Source of the DNA: Gemmatimonadetes bacterium T265
GTDB lineage: Bacteria; Gemmatimonadota; Gemmatimonadetes; Gemmatimonadales; Gemmatimonadaceae
Direction: 5' to 3'
DNA: 64,000 nucleotides
Assembly (NCBI GenBank): GCA_019973575.1
Contig: BPUI01000001.1
Location: 2,430,342 to 2,494,341 of the forward strand
Below, piece by piece: positions 18,796-27,110 of this stretch. Made by a program: the position numbers and the translations under genes. The notes under the pieces are model-generated. The model was not told the origin of the DNA and searched no databases. It was given only the letters and a program-made list of their open reading frames with translations. Every line of letters begins with the position of its first letter. Position 1 is the stretch's first letter.

Positions 18796-18814
18796 CGCTG
18801 CATATAATGCGGCG
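18796..18814. promoter_or_regulatory. TATAAT promoter element within an inverted repeat between divergent genes
   Basis: A perfect TATAAT lies at 18803-18808 on the plus strand, 27 nt before the GTG at 18835. It is embedded in CGCTGCAT-ATA-ATGCGGCG, an 8-bp inverted repeat with one mismatch (18796-18814). No good -35 hexamer is seen at the usual distance. An operator overlapping the -10 would let a regulator block the GH100-like operon and perhaps the divergent transporter. AT-rich words are very rare in this window, which strengthens the call. Confidence 0.5.
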
Positions 18815-18834
18815 CGCCCGCGTTCCGCCTGGGC

Positions 18835-20034
18835 GTGCGAGGCGCCGAGCCACCGCCCAACCCCGTGACTACGCCCCCCCTTCCCGCGACCGGTCCGACG
18901 ACCGGGCCTGCGGCCTCCGCCGCCGTAGAACTCCTGCGCGCGCTCAGCGGCCCCGCCGGGATTCACGCGTCGCTCTCCGACACGGCGAACTACCGCGCCG
19001 TGTTCGCGCGCGACGGCGTGATGGCCGGCGTGGCCGGGCTGTTACTCGGAGACGCGGCCGTCACGGCGGGGCTCGTGCGCACGCTCGAACGGCTGCGCGA
19101 CCTGCAGGGGCCGGAGGGGCAGATCGCGTCCAACTACGAGCTGCGGGACGGGGCCGCGCCGCAGGTGAGCTTCGGGACCGTGGTGCCACGCGTCGACTCG
19201 GCGACGTGGTACCTGGTCGGCGTCGCGCTCGCGGCGCGTGCCGGCGCGCTCGACGCCGGCGCGTACCGCGCGTCCGTCGCCGCGGTCGTCCGGCTGCTCG
19301 ACGCGCTCGAGTACAACGGGCGCGACCTCGTCTACGTGCCGGCCGGGGGTAACTGGGCGGACGAGTACCTCACCGAGGGCTACATCCTCTACGACCAGGT
19401 GCTGCGCGCCTGGGGACTCCGGTTGTTAGGCGCCGTGTACGACGAGCCGGCGTGGGCGGCGAAGGCCGCGCGCATCGGCGTGCGCGTGGCCGAACGCTTC
19501 TGGCCGGCGGCGGACGTTGGACGGCGGTACCCGATCGCCTCGTTCACGCCGATCGCCGTGCGCGACGTCTACGACCTCGCGGCCGCCGCGCTGCTCGGCG
19601 TTTCGCGCGCCGCACCGGAGCTCGCCGACCGCGCGCTCGCCTACGCGGCCGACGCCTTCCTTGCGCGCGGCGTTCTCCCGCCCGCCTTCAGCCCGGTCGT
19701 CCACGAGACCGACCCGGACTGGGCGGCGCTCCGGCGCTACCACCTGTACGCGTTCCGCAACCGCCCGCACGAGTACCACAACGGCGGCGTGTGGCCGATC
19801 TGGCTCGGCTGGCTCGCGCTCGCCCTCGCGCGTGCGGGGCGTGGGGACGATCTCGCGCGCTTGCGTGCGCTCGTCGCGGAGCGCCTCGCGGCGCACCCCG
19901 GGTACGCGTTCGAGGAGTACCTGCACGGCGTCACCGCCGAGCCGGGGGGGACGGCGCGCATGGCGTACAGCGCGACGGGCCTCGTCTTCCTGGAGCTCGC
20001 GGACTCGCCCGCGACGGCGGAGCTGTTCGCGTGA
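18835..20034 (+). CDS. GH100/neutral-invertase-like six-hairpin glycosidase, cytoplasmic
   Basis: Up to 399 aa, without a signal peptide. Two GTG starts are possible, 18835 and 18865 (MTTPPLPATGP). The first is close behind the TATAAT; the second removes a Pro-rich leader that looks non-coding. The sequence is an (alpha/alpha)6-barrel glycosidase: YRAVFARDGVMAGVAG, GQIASNYELR, GNWADEYLTEGYILYDQVLR and EYHNGGVWPIWLGWLALAL. The ARDG element and HNGG-WP motif match GH100 neutral/alkaline invertases and related amylo-1,6-glucosidases. A role in cleaving an imported disaccharide or oligosaccharide is likely. The stop overlaps the start of the uridine-kinase-like gene (GTGA), so they are coupled. 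The exact substrate is uncertain; sucrose or a maltodextrin are both possible. Confidence 0.78.
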   Translation: MRGAEPPPNPVTTPPLPATGPTTGPAASAAVELLRALSGPAGIHASLSDTANYRAVFARDGVMAGVAGLLLGDAAVTAGLVRTLERLRDLQGPEGQIASNYELRDGAAPQVSFGTVVPRVDSATWYLVGVALAARAGALDAGAYRASVAAVVRLLDALEYNGRDLVYVPAGGNWADEYLTEGYILYDQVLRAWGLRLLGAVYDEPAWAAKAARIGVRVAERFWPAADVGRRYPIASFTPIAVRDVYDLAAAALLGVSRAAPELADRALAYAADAFLARGVLPPAFSPVVHETDPDWAALRRYHLYAFRNRPHEYHNGGVWPIWLGWLALALARAGRGDDLARLRALVAERLAAHPGYAFEEYLHGVTAEPGGTARMAYSATGLVFLELADSPATAELFA

Positions 20035-20711
20035 CCGCGCGAGACGCCGCGAGCGCGGCGACCGGACGCGACGATCGCGACGCGCGACGCCCGGAGTACC
20101 GCGCCCTCGCGCGCTCGCTCGCGGCCGTGTTGCGGGCTGACTTCGGCGTCCACACGGGCCGGCGCACAATCATCGGCGTGGCGGGGGAGTCGGGGAGCGG
20201 GAAGTCGACGACCGCGACCGCGCTCGCCCGCGAGTTCGCCGACGACGGGCTCCGGACCGAGGTCCTCTATCAGGACGACTACTTCCGCCGTCCGCCGCGC
20301 GCCAACCACGCACACCGGCTCCTCGACCTCGCGCACGTGGGGCCACACGAGGTCGATCTCGACCGGATCGCGACGCACGCCGCGGACTTCCGGGCCGCGC
20401 GCGACGGCGTCGTCGTGCCCGCGGTCGACTACGCGGCCGACGCGTTCCGAACGCGGGTGGTCGACTTCGGGGCGTTGGACGTGCTCGTCGTCGAGGGGAC
20501 GTACGTGCTGACCCTCGCGGATCTCGACGTGCGCGTGTTCCTCGAGGCGACGTACGCGGACACGCGCGCGCGGCGGGTCGCGCGCGCGCGGGACGTGGAC
20601 TCGCCGTTCGTCGAGCGGGTGCTCGCGATCGAGCACGCGATCGTTGCCCGGCAGGGCGCGGTGGCGGACGTCGTGATCGACCGGGCGTTCGCGGTGCGGC
20701 GGCGGCTGTAG
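20031..20711 (+). CDS. Uridine-kinase-like P-loop kinase
   Basis: A 226-aa cytoplasmic protein starting at GTG, overlapping the preceding stop by 4 nt. The Walker A motif is GVAGESGSGKST (about residues 50-61). QDDYFRRPPRANHAHRLL follows, as in the Udk/phosphoribulokinase family where this region binds the nucleoside or sugar. Further along are VLVVEGTYVL (Walker B-like) and RVFLEATYADTRARRVARAR (lid-like). Length fits uridine kinases. Tight coupling to a glycosidase and a nearby trehalase suggests that its substrate may be a released sugar, or that it serves nucleotide-sugar supply. Neither can be shown from the sequence. The fold assignment is confident; the substrate is open. Confidence 0.82.
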   Translation: MTARDAASAATGRDDRDARRPEYRALARSLAAVLRADFGVHTGRRTIIGVAGESGSGKSTTATALAREFADDGLRTEVLYQDDYFRRPPRANHAHRLLDLAHVGPHEVDLDRIATHAADFRAARDGVVVPAVDYAADAFRTRVVDFGALDVLVVEGTYVLTLADLDVRVFLEATYADTRARRVARARDVDSPFVERVLAIEHAIVARQGAVADVVIDRAFAVRRRL

Positions 20712-20739
20712 ATCATCGCGCGTGGTCGCGCCCCATATT

Positions 20740-20766
20740 GTCGTCCCGAGCTGCGCTCGGGACGAC
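20740..20766. terminator. 12-bp perfect hairpin of the GTCGTCCCGAGC repeat type
   Basis: GTCGTCCCGAGC (20740-20751) and GCTCGGGACGAC (20755-20766) are perfect complements around the loop TGC. It lies 28 nt after the uridine-kinase-like stop, where a terminator is expected. The same core occurs at 51752-51778, and a related GTCATCC/GGATGAC pair occurs at 25379-25490, so it also looks like a dispersed REP-like repeat. Confidence 0.65.
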
Positions 20767-20791
20767 ACGTCCGGTCTTCCCCGTTCACACG

Positions 20792-22492
20792 ATGCCTCGT
20801 CGATCACTCCACGCCGCCGGTCGCGTCCTCGTCGCCGCGCTCGCCCTCGCGACCGCGGGCTGCCGCACGGCCGCGCCTAACGCGCCCGCCCCGGCCGCCG
20901 CCCCCGCGCGCGTCGCCTACGACCCCGTGCGCGACCTCGGCCCGCTCTTCGCCGACGTCGAGCTCGGGGGCGTGTTCCCCGACTCGAAGACGTTCGTCGA
21001 CGCGCGCCCGCTCGCCGCGCCCGCCGACGTCGACGCGCGCTACGCGGCCGAGCGTGCCCGCCCGGGGTTCGACCTCCGCGCGTTCGTCGCGCGCGAGTTC
21101 GCGCTGCCGCAGGCGGCCGGCGCGGTGGCCCCGGACAGCGCGCTGACGATGGAGGCGCACATCCGCGCGCTCTGGCCCGTGCTCACGCGCGCCGCGGACG
21201 TGCCGAACCCGCGCTCCTCGCTCATCGCGCTGCCCAACCCGTACGTCGTCCCGGGCGGCCGCTTCCGCGAGGTGTACTACTGGGACTCGTACTTCACGAT
21301 GCTCGGCCTCGTCGAGAGCGGGCGCACGGACCTGATGCGTGACATGCTCGACAACTTCGCGTACGAGGTCCGCACGCTCGGGCACATTCCGAACGGGAAC
21401 CGCAGCTACTACCTGGGGCGCAGCCAGCCGCCGTTCTTCGCGGCGATGGTTGGGCTGTACGCGCAGGCGACCGACACGGGGCAGGCGCTGCGCTACCTGG
21501 ACGCGCTCGAGGCGGAGCACGCGTTCTGGATGGACGGCGCGGACCGACTCGCGCCCGGGAGCGCGCACCGGCGGCTCGTGCGGCTGCGCGACGGGCGGCT
21601 GCTCAACCGCTACTGGGACGACGTGCCCGCGCCGCGGCCGGAGTCGTTCCGCGAGGACTACCGGCTCGGTCAGACGGTGCCCGCCGAGCGACGCGAGGCG
21701 TTTTACCGCAACGCGCGCGCGGGCGCGGAGAGCGGTTGGGATTACTCGAGCCGCTGGATGCGCGACGCGACGGACCTGCGCACGCTGGAAGTGACCGAGC
21801 TCGCGCCGGTGGACCTGAACAGCATCCTCTACCACGCCGAACGCACGATTGCCGCGCTCCGGCGGTTCCGTGGGCGGCCCGGGGACGCGCAGGTGGCGGC
21901 GCGGTTCGCCGACGTCGCGGAGACGCGGCGGCGCGCGCTGCTCTCGGCGGCGTACGACCCCGCGACGGGGTTCTTTTACGACGTGCGCTGGCGCAGCGGG
22001 GAGCGGGTCGCCGACCGGCCGACGCTCGCGGCCGCGGCGCCGCTCTACTTCGGCCTTGCGACGCCGGAGGAGGGGCGTGCGGTCGCCGACCGGCTCGGGC
22101 GCGAGTTCCTGCGCTCGGGCGGGTTCGTGACGACGCTCGTCGCCTCGGGGCAGCAGTGGGACGCGCCTAACGGCTGGCCGCCGCTGCAGTGGCTCGCGAT
22201 GGAGGGCGTGCGGCGCTACGGGCGCGCGGGGCTCGCCGACACGGCGCGCGGGCGGTGGCTCGCGCTCAACCGGCGGACGTACGCGGCGACGGGGAAGATG
22301 ACCGAGAAGTACGACGTCGTCGACGCGGCGCGGCGCGCGGGGGGCGGGGAGTACCCGACGCAGGACGGCTTCGGGTGGACGAACGGCGTCGCGCTCGCGC
22401 TGTCGGCGCAGGAGCGGGCGGCGGGCGTGGCGCCGGCCGCGCCCGCGGCGCCTGGGAAATCGTCGGCACCGTCGGCACCCGCGCCTCGCTGA
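20792..22492 (+). CDS. Periplasmic trehalase (GH37) lipoprotein
   Basis: A 566-aa enzyme splitting trehalose into two glucose molecules. Both GH37 signatures are present: PGGRFREVYYWDSY (about residue 155) and QQWDAPNGWPPLQW (about residue 455). The Arg-rich and HIPNGNRSYYLGRSQPP segments are also typical. The signal peptide carries a lipobox ATAGC (about residue 21), so the enzyme is probably anchored in the periplasm. The ATG at 20792 is chosen because the frame upstream runs through the hairpin at 20740-20766. The C-terminal tail is Ala/Pro-rich. It stands between two SLC45-type transporters, so the glucose it releases can be imported at once. Catalytic Asp and Glu residues should lie in the DYSSRWMRD and EKYDV regions, as in the family. 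Confidence 0.93.
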   Translation: MPRRSLHAAGRVLVAALALATAGCRTAAPNAPAPAAAPARVAYDPVRDLGPLFADVELGGVFPDSKTFVDARPLAAPADVDARYAAERARPGFDLRAFVAREFALPQAAGAVAPDSALTMEAHIRALWPVLTRAADVPNPRSSLIALPNPYVVPGGRFREVYYWDSYFTMLGLVESGRTDLMRDMLDNFAYEVRTLGHIPNGNRSYYLGRSQPPFFAAMVGLYAQATDTGQALRYLDALEAEHAFWMDGADRLAPGSAHRRLVRLRDGRLLNRYWDDVPAPRPESFREDYRLGQTVPAERREAFYRNARAGAESGWDYSSRWMRDATDLRTLEVTELAPVDLNSILYHAERTIAALRRFRGRPGDAQVAARFADVAETRRRALLSAAYDPATGFFYDVRWRSGERVADRPTLAAAAPLYFGLATPEEGRAVADRLGREFLRSGGFVTTLVASGQQWDAPNGWPPLQWLAMEGVRRYGRAGLADTARGRWLALNRRTYAATGKMTEKYDVVDAARRAGGGEYPTQDGFGWTNGVALALSAQERAAGVAPAAPAAPGKSSAPSAPAPR

Positions 22493-22611
22493 CCCCGGCC
22501 CGCGGCACGAATTATTCACAGCGCCCGGTCCGTGGCGCACTTTCCGCCTGCCGCGGCGCGCGACCCGTCCGCCGGGCTCTCCCTCTCCTGCCACTCCCCG
22601 AGGTACCCGGC

Positions 22612-24021
22612 ATGGCCCGGCCGCGCCTGAACTTCCCGCAGTTGTTCAACATGAGCTTCGGGTTCCTTGGCATTCAGTTCGGCTGGGGGCTGCAGCTCGC
22701 CAACATGTCGGCCGTGTACGAGCGGCTCGGCGCGAAGACCGACCAGATCCCGGGCCTCTGGCTCGCCGCGCCGCTCACTGGCCTGCTCGTCCAGCCCGTG
22801 ATCGGCGCGCTGAGCGATCGGACGTGGGGCCCGCTCGGCCGGCGGCGGCCGTACTTCCTGGCCGGCGCGATCCTCGCCTCGATCGGCCTCTTCGTCATGC
22901 CGACGTCGAGCAGCATCTGGATGGCGGCCGCGCTGCTCTGGGTGCTCGACGCGTCGATCAACATCTCGATGGAGCCGTTCCGCGCCTTCGTCGCCGACAA
23001 GCTGGCGCCGGCGCAGCGCACGCAGGGCTTCCTGATGCAGTCGCTGATGATCGGGATCGGGGCGAGCCTCGCCAACGCGCTGCCCTACGTGTTAGGCCGG
23101 CTCGGGGTGACGGGGAACACGCCGAGCGGCATCCCGCTCTCGGTCAAGTACGCGTTCCAGGCGGGCGCGGTCGTCTACCTGCTGGCCGTGATCTGGACCG
23201 TCGTCAGCACGGGCGAGGAGCCGCCCGAGGACCTGGCCGCGTTCGAGCGCGCGAAGCGCGAGCACCGAGGGGTCGGGCCGCTGTTCCGCGAGATCGCGGA
23301 GGCGGTCCGCGAGATGCCCGCGACGATGAAGCAGCTCGCCCTCGTGCAGTTCATCACGTGGATGGGGCTGTTCTGCATGTGGATCTATTTCGGGCCGGCG
23401 GTCGCGCGGCACGTGTTCGGCGCGACGGACCCGAAGTCGGCGCTGTACGCCGAGGGCGCGCAGTGGGCCGGGTTCGTGTTCGCGTTCTACTCGATCACCT
23501 GCTTCGTCGTCGCGCTGGCGCTGCCCAAGGTCGCGGCCGCGACGAGCCGCAAGACGGTGCACGCGGGCGCGCTCGTCTGCGGCGCGCTCGGGCTGCTGAG
23601 CGTCGGCGTGATCCACACCCCGGGGCTGCTCATCCTCTCGATGGTCGGCGTGGGTATCGCGTGGGCGTCGATCCTGTCGATGCCCTACGCGATCCTCACC
23701 ACGGCCCTGCCGCCCGCGCGGCTGGGCGTCTACATGGGCGTGTTCAACTTCTTCATCGTCCTCCCCGAGATCGTCGCGGCGCTGTTCTTCGGGGCGGTGT
23801 CGCGGGCGCTCTTCGGCGAAGGCAACCCGAACGCGCCGTTCTACTTCGTGCTGATCGGTGGCGGCCTGATGCTCGCCGCCGCCGCGGTGTGCGTCGCGAT
23901 CGTGCAGGACGTCGGCGAGCGCGAGGCCTCCGGACGCGCGGTGCTCGCCGGCGACGCGCACGAGCCGCTGACGGTGCAGGGCTCCGTGCAGCCGGTGCCG
24001 AGCACCGGCGCGACGCGGTGA
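22612..24021 (+). CDS. SLC45-type MFS sugar transporter (second paralogue)
   Basis: A 469-aa inner-membrane protein with about twelve hydrophobic segments. The ATG at 22612 has GAGG 8 nt upstream. The family marks FGFLGIQFGWGLQLANMSAV and GALSDRTWGPLGRRRPYFLA match those of the transporter at 17351-18739, so the two are duplicates flanking the trehalase block. The substrate is probably glucose or a disaccharide taken up with protons or sodium. The C-terminal tail is hydrophilic and ends in VQPVPSTGATR. The gene precedes glgC by about 50 nt, which may place sugar import and glucan storage under one transcript. Specificity cannot be assigned from sequence. Confidence 0.88.
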   Translation: MARPRLNFPQLFNMSFGFLGIQFGWGLQLANMSAVYERLGAKTDQIPGLWLAAPLTGLLVQPVIGALSDRTWGPLGRRRPYFLAGAILASIGLFVMPTSSSIWMAAALLWVLDASINISMEPFRAFVADKLAPAQRTQGFLMQSLMIGIGASLANALPYVLGRLGVTGNTPSGIPLSVKYAFQAGAVVYLLAVIWTVVSTGEEPPEDLAAFERAKREHRGVGPLFREIAEAVREMPATMKQLALVQFITWMGLFCMWIYFGPAVARHVFGATDPKSALYAEGAQWAGFVFAFYSITCFVVALALPKVAAATSRKTVHAGALVCGALGLLSVGVIHTPGLLILSMVGVGIAWASILSMPYAILTTALPPARLGVYMGVFNFFIVLPEIVAALFFGAVSRALFGEGNPNAPFYFVLIGGGLMLAAAAVCVAIVQDVGEREASGRAVLAGDAHEPLTVQGSVQPVPSTGATR

Positions 24022-24070
24022 GGATGTTCGTGTGACGGGTTCTTTGATTCTTCCTTCCGCTCCCGCAGCG

Positions 24071-25345
24071 ATGACCAACCGGACGCTCGCCGTCATTCTC
24101 GGGGGCGGCGCGGGGACGCGCCTCTTCCCGCTCACGCGCCACCGCGCCAAGCCGGCCGTGCCGCTCGCCGGCAAGTACCGGCTCGTCGACGTGCCGATCT
24201 CGAACTGCATCAACTCGGGGCTCGACCGGATCTTCGTCGTCACCCAGTTCAACTCGGCGAGCCTCAACAAGCACGTCGCGCGGGCCTACCAGTTCGACCG
24301 CTACCGCGGCGGTTTCGTGACGATCCTCGCGGCGGAGCAGACGCCCAAGTCGGAGCAGTGGTACCAGGGCACGGCCGACGCGGTGCGGCAGTCGATCCAG
24401 CACATGCGGAGCTACCCGCACGAGCGGGTCGTCATCCTCAGCGGCGACCAGCTCTACTCGATGGACTACCGCGAGATGATCGCGCACCACGAGGAGACCG
24501 GGGCCGACATCACGATCGGCGTCACGCCCGTCGTCGCGCAGGAGGCGCCCGGCTTCGGCATCCTCAAGACCGACGACGCGCACCGGATCACCGAGTTCTA
24601 CGAGAAGCCGAAGCTCGACCAGCTCGGCGACAAGGCCAGCCCGGTGTCGCCGGCGCTCGCCGCGGAGGGCCGCACGTACCTCGCGTCGATGGGCATCTAC
24701 GTGTTCGAGGCGAAGATGCTCCAGCGCGTGCTCGACGAGTACCCCGAGGAGCACGACTTCGGCAAGGAGATTATCCCGCGCGCGATCGCGAGCGGGCGCA
24801 ACGTCGTCGCGTACCCCTTCACGGGCTACTGGAACGACATCGGGACGGTGCGCTCCTTTTTCGAGACCAACCTGATGCTCGGGAGCGCGCACCCGGAGTT
24901 CAACCTCTACGACGCGCGGATGCCGCTGTACACGAACGCGCGCGTGCTGCCGCCGGCCAAGGTCACGCGGTCGCGCATCGAGAACACGCTGCTGAGTGAG
25001 GGGAGCGTGATCATCGACAGCGACATCCAGGACTCGGTGATCGGCATCCGCTCGTACGTCGGGGCGCGGGCGTGGATCCGGCGCACGGTGATGATGGGCG
25101 CGGACTACTACCGTTGGGCGGACGCGGAGGACCCGAGCCGGGTACAGGGGCCGGCCCGCCCGGGGATCGGCGAGGACACGCGGATCGAGAACGCGATCAT
25201 CGACAAGAACGTCTCGATCGGGGACAACTGCCGGATCACCAACTCGGCGAAGGTCGAGGAGGGCGAGGGGCCGGGGTTCTACATCCGGGACGGGATCATC
25301 GTGCTGGTGAAGGGCGCGGAGATCGCGCCGGGGACGGTGGTGTGA
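24071..25345 (+). CDS. glgC: Glucose-1-phosphate adenylyltransferase
   Basis: A 424-aa enzyme making ADP-glucose from glucose-1-phosphate and ATP, the committed step of bacterial glycogen synthesis. The nucleotide-binding motif GGGAGTRLFPLTRHRAKPAV begins near residue 9. KYRLVDVPISNCINSG, EQWYQGTADAV, ILSGDQLYSMDY and EFYEKPK are all classical GlgC motifs. The C-terminal left-handed beta-helix repeats include NTLLSEGSVI and NAIIDKNVSIGDNC. The ATG at 24071 matches the usual N-terminus; the frame opens 13 codons earlier at a GTG without family similarity. Allosteric regulation by sugar phosphates is known for the family. glgA follows after a repeat-containing spacer. Confidence 0.96.
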   Translation: MTNRTLAVILGGGAGTRLFPLTRHRAKPAVPLAGKYRLVDVPISNCINSGLDRIFVVTQFNSASLNKHVARAYQFDRYRGGFVTILAAEQTPKSEQWYQGTADAVRQSIQHMRSYPHERVVILSGDQLYSMDYREMIAHHEETGADITIGVTPVVAQEAPGFGILKTDDAHRITEFYEKPKLDQLGDKASPVSPALAAEGRTYLASMGIYVFEAKMLQRVLDEYPEEHDFGKEIIPRAIASGRNVVAYPFTGYWNDIGTVRSFFETNLMLGSAHPEFNLYDARMPLYTNARVLPPAKVTRSRIENTLLSEGSVIIDSDIQDSVIGIRSYVGARAWIRRTVMMGADYYRWADAEDPSRVQGPARPGIGEDTRIENAIIDKNVSIGDNCRITNSAKVEEGEGPGFYIRDGIIVLVKGAEIAPGTVV

Positions 25346-25378
25346 GGGGGCGCGCGCGTGATGACGCTGCCATGGCGG

Positions 25379-25490
25379 TGTCATCCTGCGTGCAGCGAAG
25401 GATCGCCGCCCTCGGGTGAACGCGCCGGGAACCCGGCGTCGCGGGACGGTCGCCTCGGACGGCGATCCTTCGCTGCGCTCGGGATGACGG
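25379..25490. repeat. Inverted pair of REP-like elements between glgC and glgA
   Basis: TGTCATCCTGCGTGCAGCGA continues as AGGATCGCC (25379-25407). The reverse complement of 25461-25490 reads CCGTCATCCCGAGCGCAGCG and then the same AAGGATCGCC. The arms are about 28 nt with a few mismatches and are separated by about 53 nt. This is the layout of a bacterial interspersed mosaic element. It could protect the glgC mRNA end or reduce read-through into glgA. Confidence 0.75.
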
Positions 25491-25541
25491 CCCGGCCGTC
25501 CTCACACGTTCCCTCCCCCAACCTCACGGCGTTAGACCCTC

Positions 25542-26768
25542 ATGCGCATCGCGCTCTTCACCAACGAGTACCCGCCTAACGTCTACGGCGGCGCCGGCGT
25601 CCACGTCGACTACCTCTCGCGCGAGCTCGCCCGCGCCGACGGGGGCGCGAACCGCGTCGACGTGCACTGCTTCGGCGACCAGCACGAGGACCGCGGCAAC
25701 CTGCGGGTCCGCGGCGTCGCGCCGGTCTCGCTCCCGGTGCAGGACCCGCGGCACGCGCGCCTGCTCGACGCGTTCGCGCGCGACCTCGCGATGGCCGGCG
25801 CCGCGGACGCGCCCGACGTCGTCCACTGCCACACGTGGTACGCGGCGCTCGCCGGCCTCGTCGCGAAGCCGCTCGCCGGCGCGAAGCTCGTGCTGACGAC
25901 GCACTCGCTCGAGCCGCACCGGCCGTGGAAGGTCGAGCAGTTAGGCTCCGCGTACCACGCGTCGGTGTGGGTCGAGCGGACCGCGTACGAGAACGCCGAC
26001 GGCGTGGTCGCGGTCTCGGAGTCGATGAAGGCGGACGTGCAGGCGCTCTACGGCGTCGCGCCCGAGCGCGTGCGCGTGATCCACAACGGCATCGACCCGG
26101 ACGAGTACCGTCCGAGCCCGTCCCCCGACACGCTCCGGCGGCTCGGCGTCGACCCCGACGTGCCGTTCGTGCTGTTCGTCGGGCGGATCACGCGGCAGAA
26201 GGGGATCCTGCATCTCGTGCGCGCCGTCCGCGACTTCGACGTGGGCCCGGCGGGGCTGCAGGTCGTGCTCTGCGCGGGCGCGCCCGACACGCCGGAGATC
26301 GCCGACGAGATGACCGCGCTCGTCGCGGAGGTGCGGCGCGAGGCGGCCGCCGAGATCATCTGGATCCCCGCGATGCTCCCCAAGCCCGACGTGATCGCGC
26401 TCTACACGGGGGCGGCCGTGTTCGTCTGCCCGTCGGTGTACGAGCCTTTCGGGATCATCAACCTCGAGGCGATGGCGTGCGAGACGCCGGTCGTCGCGTC
26501 GGCGGTGGGCGGGATCCCTGAGATCGTCGTCCCGGGCGAGACGGGGCTGCTCGTGCCCTTCGAGGCGGAAGGGGGCGACTCGCCCGAGCCGCGCGACCCG
26601 GCCGCGTTCTCGCGCGCGCTGGCCGACGCGGTGAACGCGCTCATGGCCGAGCCGGCGCGGCGCGCGGCGATGGGACGCGCCGCGCGGGAGCGGGTGCTCG
26701 TGCAGTTCAGCTGGGCGAGCATCGCGCAGCAGACGCTGGCGTTCTACCGGGAGTTGGTCGGGCGTTAG
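25542..26768 (+). CDS. glgA: Short GT4-type glycogen synthase / maltose-1-phosphate synthase-like (GlgA/GlgM)
   Basis: A 408-aa GT-B glycosyltransferase. The N-terminal domain starts RIALFTNEYPPNVYGGAGVH; the C-terminal donor domain has FVGRITRQKGILHL and VCPSVYEPFGIINLEAMAC with the conserved E-x7-E. This is shorter than the classical GT5 GlgA (about 480 aa) and resembles the actinobacterial glycogen synthase family, whose members use ADP-glucose to elongate glucan or to make maltose-1-phosphate (GlgM). With glgC upstream, ADP-glucose is the expected donor. No branching enzyme, GlgE or TreS is in the window, so the two possible products cannot be separated here. The TAG stop lies inside a CGTTAGGC word. 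Confidence 0.9.
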   Translation: MRIALFTNEYPPNVYGGAGVHVDYLSRELARADGGANRVDVHCFGDQHEDRGNLRVRGVAPVSLPVQDPRHARLLDAFARDLAMAGAADAPDVVHCHTWYAALAGLVAKPLAGAKLVLTTHSLEPHRPWKVEQLGSAYHASVWVERTAYENADGVVAVSESMKADVQALYGVAPERVRVIHNGIDPDEYRPSPSPDTLRRLGVDPDVPFVLFVGRITRQKGILHLVRAVRDFDVGPAGLQVVLCAGAPDTPEIADEMTALVAEVRREAAAEIIWIPAMLPKPDVIALYTGAAVFVCPSVYEPFGIINLEAMACETPVVASAVGGIPEIVVPGETGLLVPFEAEGGDSPEPRDPAAFSRALADAVNALMAEPARRAAMGRAARERVLVQFSWASIAQQTLAFYRELVGR

Positions 26769-26813
26769 GCACACCGCGCGGGCGGCCGTCCCGCGCCGCG
26801 TGCCCTGTTGCGC

Positions 26814-27098
26814 CTACCGCGTCGCGGCGGCCGGGTCGCGCCGCGGCGGGGCGGCCGCGCCGCGCTCGGCCGCGTCGAATTCCGCGCGCACGTTGTCGCG
26901 CCGCGCGAGGAACAGGAACAGCAACCCGGTCACGAGCATCACGACGCCCCACCACAGGTTGATGTTCAGCCCCCCGGACGGGATGTACTGCGCCGTGTTG
27001 CTCGCGGTCGCGATCCCGTAACCTGCGAGGAGCACGCCGAGGATCACAAAGAGGCCGCCGATCGGCAGGCGGAGGTCCAGACTTCCTGCTGTGCTCAT
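26814..27098 (-). CDS. Small two-helix membrane protein downstream of the symporter
   Basis: A 94-aa protein with two hydrophobic segments (GGLFVILGVLLAGYGIATA and WWGVVMLVTGLLFLFLAR) and a charged, Pro/Ala-rich C-terminal tail. It starts 12 nt after the symporter stop, so it is likely its partner in the same transcript. Small two-helix proteins next to transporters are often accessory subunits, as in the DUF485-type proteins beside ActP-family symporters, but I do not recognise a family motif here. Function unknown. Confidence 0.72.
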   Translation of the reverse strand: MSTAGSLDLRLPIGGLFVILGVLLAGYGIATASNTAQYIPSGGLNINLWWGVVMLVTGLLFLFLARRDNVRAEFDAAERGAAAPPRRDPAAATR

Positions 27099-27110
27099 CG
27101 AAGACTCTCC

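Noticed and set aside
25379-25490. Possible CRISPR or riboswitch between glgC and glgA
   Set aside because: Only two facing copies with no regular spacers, and no recognised riboswitch pattern; REP-like elements explain it better.
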